Origin: Viola odorata | Lineage: Eukaryota; Streptophyta; Magnoliopsida; Malpighiales; Violaceae | DNA length: 64,000 nt | Assembly: GCA_963691705.1 (NCBI GenBank) | Contig: OY829542.1 | Span: 57,019,002 to 57,083,001 of the forward strand | Reading direction: 5' to 3' | Shown: positions 61,103 through 64,000 of the stretch, one piece after another | Position numbering within the stretch: position 1 is the stretch's first letter | How the letters are laid out: every line of letters begins with the position of its first letter | Position numbers and translations under genes: made by a program | Notes under the pieces: generated by a model | Told to the model about the DNA's origin: nothing | What the model saw: only the letters and a program-made list of their open reading frames with translations | Database searches by the model: none

Positions 61103-64000
61103 TGCGAAGCACTTGCAATATTACTTCATGGTTGAGAGGTACATGCACATACCCACTCCATATTTTGGTGTTTATATTAATGTTATATCTAAATATGCTT
61201 CCTGGTTTTTTTTATCGAATATGCTTTGCTATAGTAAGAGTGTGAGAATTTGAAGGTGTGCCTTTTGCAAATAGCATGCAGAGGGAGAGTTTGGAATTCC
61301 ATCCCTTTAATGGACTGGAGAAACATAAGTCTGAGGGAATCTAGTTTGTTCAGATATTGAACATGATGACAAAATAAACAAAAAGTTCTCTAAACACTAA
61401 CCATTTTATCAGTATATTGTTGACAGCTGTGTTTGTAGTGATGACATGTATGTTCACATCAGCAATGTCGTACCAGATAATCTCATTACAGGTCTAACTT
61501 TAAGTAGTGGTTTTGGCACATTTTTGTTTGGATATCTACTATTCCTATAGGTTTTTATGGTCTCCTGAGTCCTTGTCACTGGACTCATAATTCACTTCCT
61601 TTATTTTTGCCTTTTGTTTTGGATTTTCACATGTATTTTTGGATGTAGGTAATGGGAGACGGTAGTAGTATTGTGGATGTATGAGTCCAACCCTTCAAAT
61701 GTTCTTTGATCATGAACTACTATTGAATTTTGTTTTGTTCTTTTTTTTGAAACACCATTTGAACTGTTTGTTAGAACTTTCACACAGCTGTGGATGCATG
61801 ATAGTGGCATGCATAATATTTATTTGTTTAGTTGGTAGTTGTAGATCCAGTTTCTATATCTAACATGTTACCACAACCCTCTTTTGCCACATCTCTGTTA
61901 TTTTCTTTTGTTTACATCTATTAACCCCTTTCTTTGCCATTATTCAAAAAAAATTACAGGACTGATGTTTCTTGGAGCAACCTGATTTCTTACCTCTTGC
62001 CATGACTTTGTTGGAAGTATGGGACTCACATCTTTAACCTTGCTGTACTCTTGTGACATTTGCAGAGATTTGTTCCAAACCAGACTTCAGATCCTGTGGT
62101 TGCATTTGGAGAATCAGTTTGAAGCTATTATTGTTTCCTGTTATTTTATAGTACTTAATCTTGTTTTCTGATGGATGTTTGTTTCCTCATATATCACCTG
62201 GTCGTATGTCTTTTTCATGTTATAGTTTTATTAGAATGTTTGAACTCTCTGGAGTAACTGTCACTGACAATTTTTGTTGTATGTTGTGTTTCCTTGGGGT
62301 TGTTAACAACTATTTATGTTTTTTTAATGAGTCTTGTGATATGATCACTCCATTTCTTATGAGGTTAATTGTTCTTGTTGCGATGCTCCTGAAGTGTCCG
62401 CGGCTTGGTTATCCCTCCCTATCATGCAGAAAGGTGAGCATATTCTAGAATCTGATTGCATTTTGGTTTGCAAGAGATTTGTCATTTCATGTTTTATTTT
62501 GGCCTTTCCTGCCCATTTTCTTATTAGATTATATTCTGATCTCTTCCTAGTGGCATTTTTTTCTGTGGCAGGTAGCATAACTTTAGAACGTACGGTTTTA
62601 TTAGTCCTCTTGTTCTTTTTCTTTTTTCTTTTTTTGCTTCTTCCAGGACAACAAATTTTTTAAGTCAGAGTCTTTGATGGCTAACTGAGAGGTGTTCTGA
62701 GTCTCTTTGGAGGGGGAATTGATCCCTTCCCCATACAGGGGTTGGTTATTATTATATGGGTCTTAATGATGGGTGTTAGGATGATGGCAATTACCCTGCT
62801 AGAAACATTATATCTCTGAATATGGTGCTTCACTTCTGTCTCAAGGATGCAAAAACAATTGTTTGAAAAGGAGGGTTATTGAATGGGGGTGGGTTCTTTC
62901 TTGGTGCTTGGGGTGGATATTAGTGCTCTGTTGATTTTAATCTGTGGAGATTGATCTCAAGCATTCTTTGGTAAGAGTGTGCTTTTGTAGGATGGTCGTC
63001 GTGCTCAAGTATCCCGGCTGTGTTGGGGTGGGAACCCAAAGATGTCATTGGCGCTAATAATGCTTGTTGACTGGTTTTGTGGTTTTTCTTGTTATGTACT
63101 AACTGCTAATGTTATTGTGTTCTAGTTGGTCAGGATTTTAGTTCTTTGAGATGAAATGAAGTTGCTGTCAGAAACCTCCTGGACCTTGTCAAAGATGTGG
63201 TATTTGGCATATAGTGCTCCTTCCCAATCCATATGATATGACCCTTAGTTTAGAATATTGATGATTATATAGTATTCTTAAGTAGATGCGAATATTAAGC
63301 TGGCTGCTGTAAAACAAAAACTTTTATAATTGAAAACTGATATCTGATTATTGCATCTATCTTATGATGTTGTTTTTTGGTCGAATATCTGATGATGTTT
63401 GGAATTTTGGTGCTTATGTCATTGAATTGGGATGCAGAATCATTTCTCTTTAAGTTCTAAAGTTGTTGTTTAGGGACTAGAGATTCATTCATTTAAAAGG
63501 ATTTTTCGCTGCTAAGCAAAAAACTACGTTTTTGTTGAGTCTCTGTATGGAAAGCTTTAACTGTCACTGTCACCCTGTATCTGTGGTTTGTTTTAGCCTC
63601 CTCTGTTAAGGGATTGGGTGTTTTTTTTGTTAGGGTTATTTACGGGTCGAAGAAGCAGAGAGCATGGCTGTCTGTGGCATTACGTGCAGTAGCAGTGGGA
63701 GTGGCCATATAACACTTTACCTTCTCCGCTTGGCTTCAGCCATTCTCAATTTTAGCATTAATATACATCTTTTTCCACGCATTTATTTGCTCATTTGACT
63801 GCTGTCTTTCTCGAATTTGCATTCTCATGCTCCTCGGCATGCAAAATGAACAACTACTGAACTGAGTTATGTCACTTTGATTGATTTGAGCTAGGCTTGA
63901 GCATACTTTCGGTTATTCTAAACTCAATTGTGAGGATGTAAAATCCAGCTCAGTCTGACTAGTAGGCATGTCTACATGCATTACTCTCATGTTTGGTATG
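61103..64000. other. SF1 3' flank
   Basis: The 3' UTR begins at 61103 and may be long or spliced; T-rich stretches and possible junctions occur but I cannot define them. Several short frames (61601-61863, 62161-62663) have no domain. A 45-codon frame at about 63674 (+, starting MAVCGITC) is unsupported. No tRNA or other RNA gene was recognised. Confidence 0.45.

Noticed and set aside
1..64000. tRNA, rRNA or other structured RNA genes
   Set aside because: I saw no GGTTCGAATC-type B box with a matching A box, and no rRNA-like block on either strand.

Overview
The window is nuclear DNA from a flowering plant, almost certainly a eudicot. Genes carry many short GT-AG introns, gaps are very AT-rich with MITE and LTR debris, and the proteins match land-plant families such as BZR1-beta-amylase fusions, PRONE RopGEFs, BAHD acyltransferases and DYAD. 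I rebuilt ten protein-coding genes by following splice sites. Every multi-exon model closes in frame with canonical GT-AG junctions. I cannot name the species.

Layout. 1-4.2 kb: non-genic, with a well-bounded MITE. 4.2-8.1 kb (-): PRP22-type DEAH helicase. 9.1-10.5 kb (-): BAHD acyltransferase. 11.5-17.5 kb (-): CCR4-homolog-4 nuclease, nine exons, with a probable antisense LTR in one intron. 17.5-27.3 kb: gene-poor, with a tandem TIR-flanked repeat, an LTR-like island, a near-perfect foldback and short tandem repeats. 27.3-31.4 kb (+): RopGEF14-like PRONE exchange factor. 33.0-35.6 kb (+): ALKBH8-like RRM plus AlkB protein. 36.7 kb (+): a 54-residue ORF made of three ten-residue DxxGN repeats resembling dehydrin Y-segments. 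38.3-43.3 kb (-): BAM8-type BZR1-beta-amylase lacking both catalytic glutamates. 44.2-45.4 kb (-): small five-exon protein I do not recognise. 47.2-50.3 kb (+): DYAD/AMEIOTIC1 meiotic protein. 51.3-55.3 kb (-): KAPA synthase (biotin pathway) ending in a peroxisomal signal. 55.3-58.5 kb: AT-rich repeats. 58.9-61.1 kb (+): splicing factor SF1/BBP.

Functional links. Two genes act in pre-mRNA splicing: SF1 recognises the branch point early, and PRP22 releases the mature mRNA. Both have clusters of TGGGCY (site II) motifs upstream, as do many plant housekeeping genes. From memory, CCR4-4, ALKBH8 and RopGEF14 map close together in Arabidopsis (At1g31500-At1g31650), and DYAD and SF1 also do (At5g51300-At5g51330). 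The window therefore appears to hold ancestral gene order that supports the orthology calls. I found no novel multi-gene system. The most unusual items are the 54-residue repeat protein, the residue changes in the BAM8-like protein, the unrecognised 154-residue gene and the composite repeat at 19-20.6 kb.
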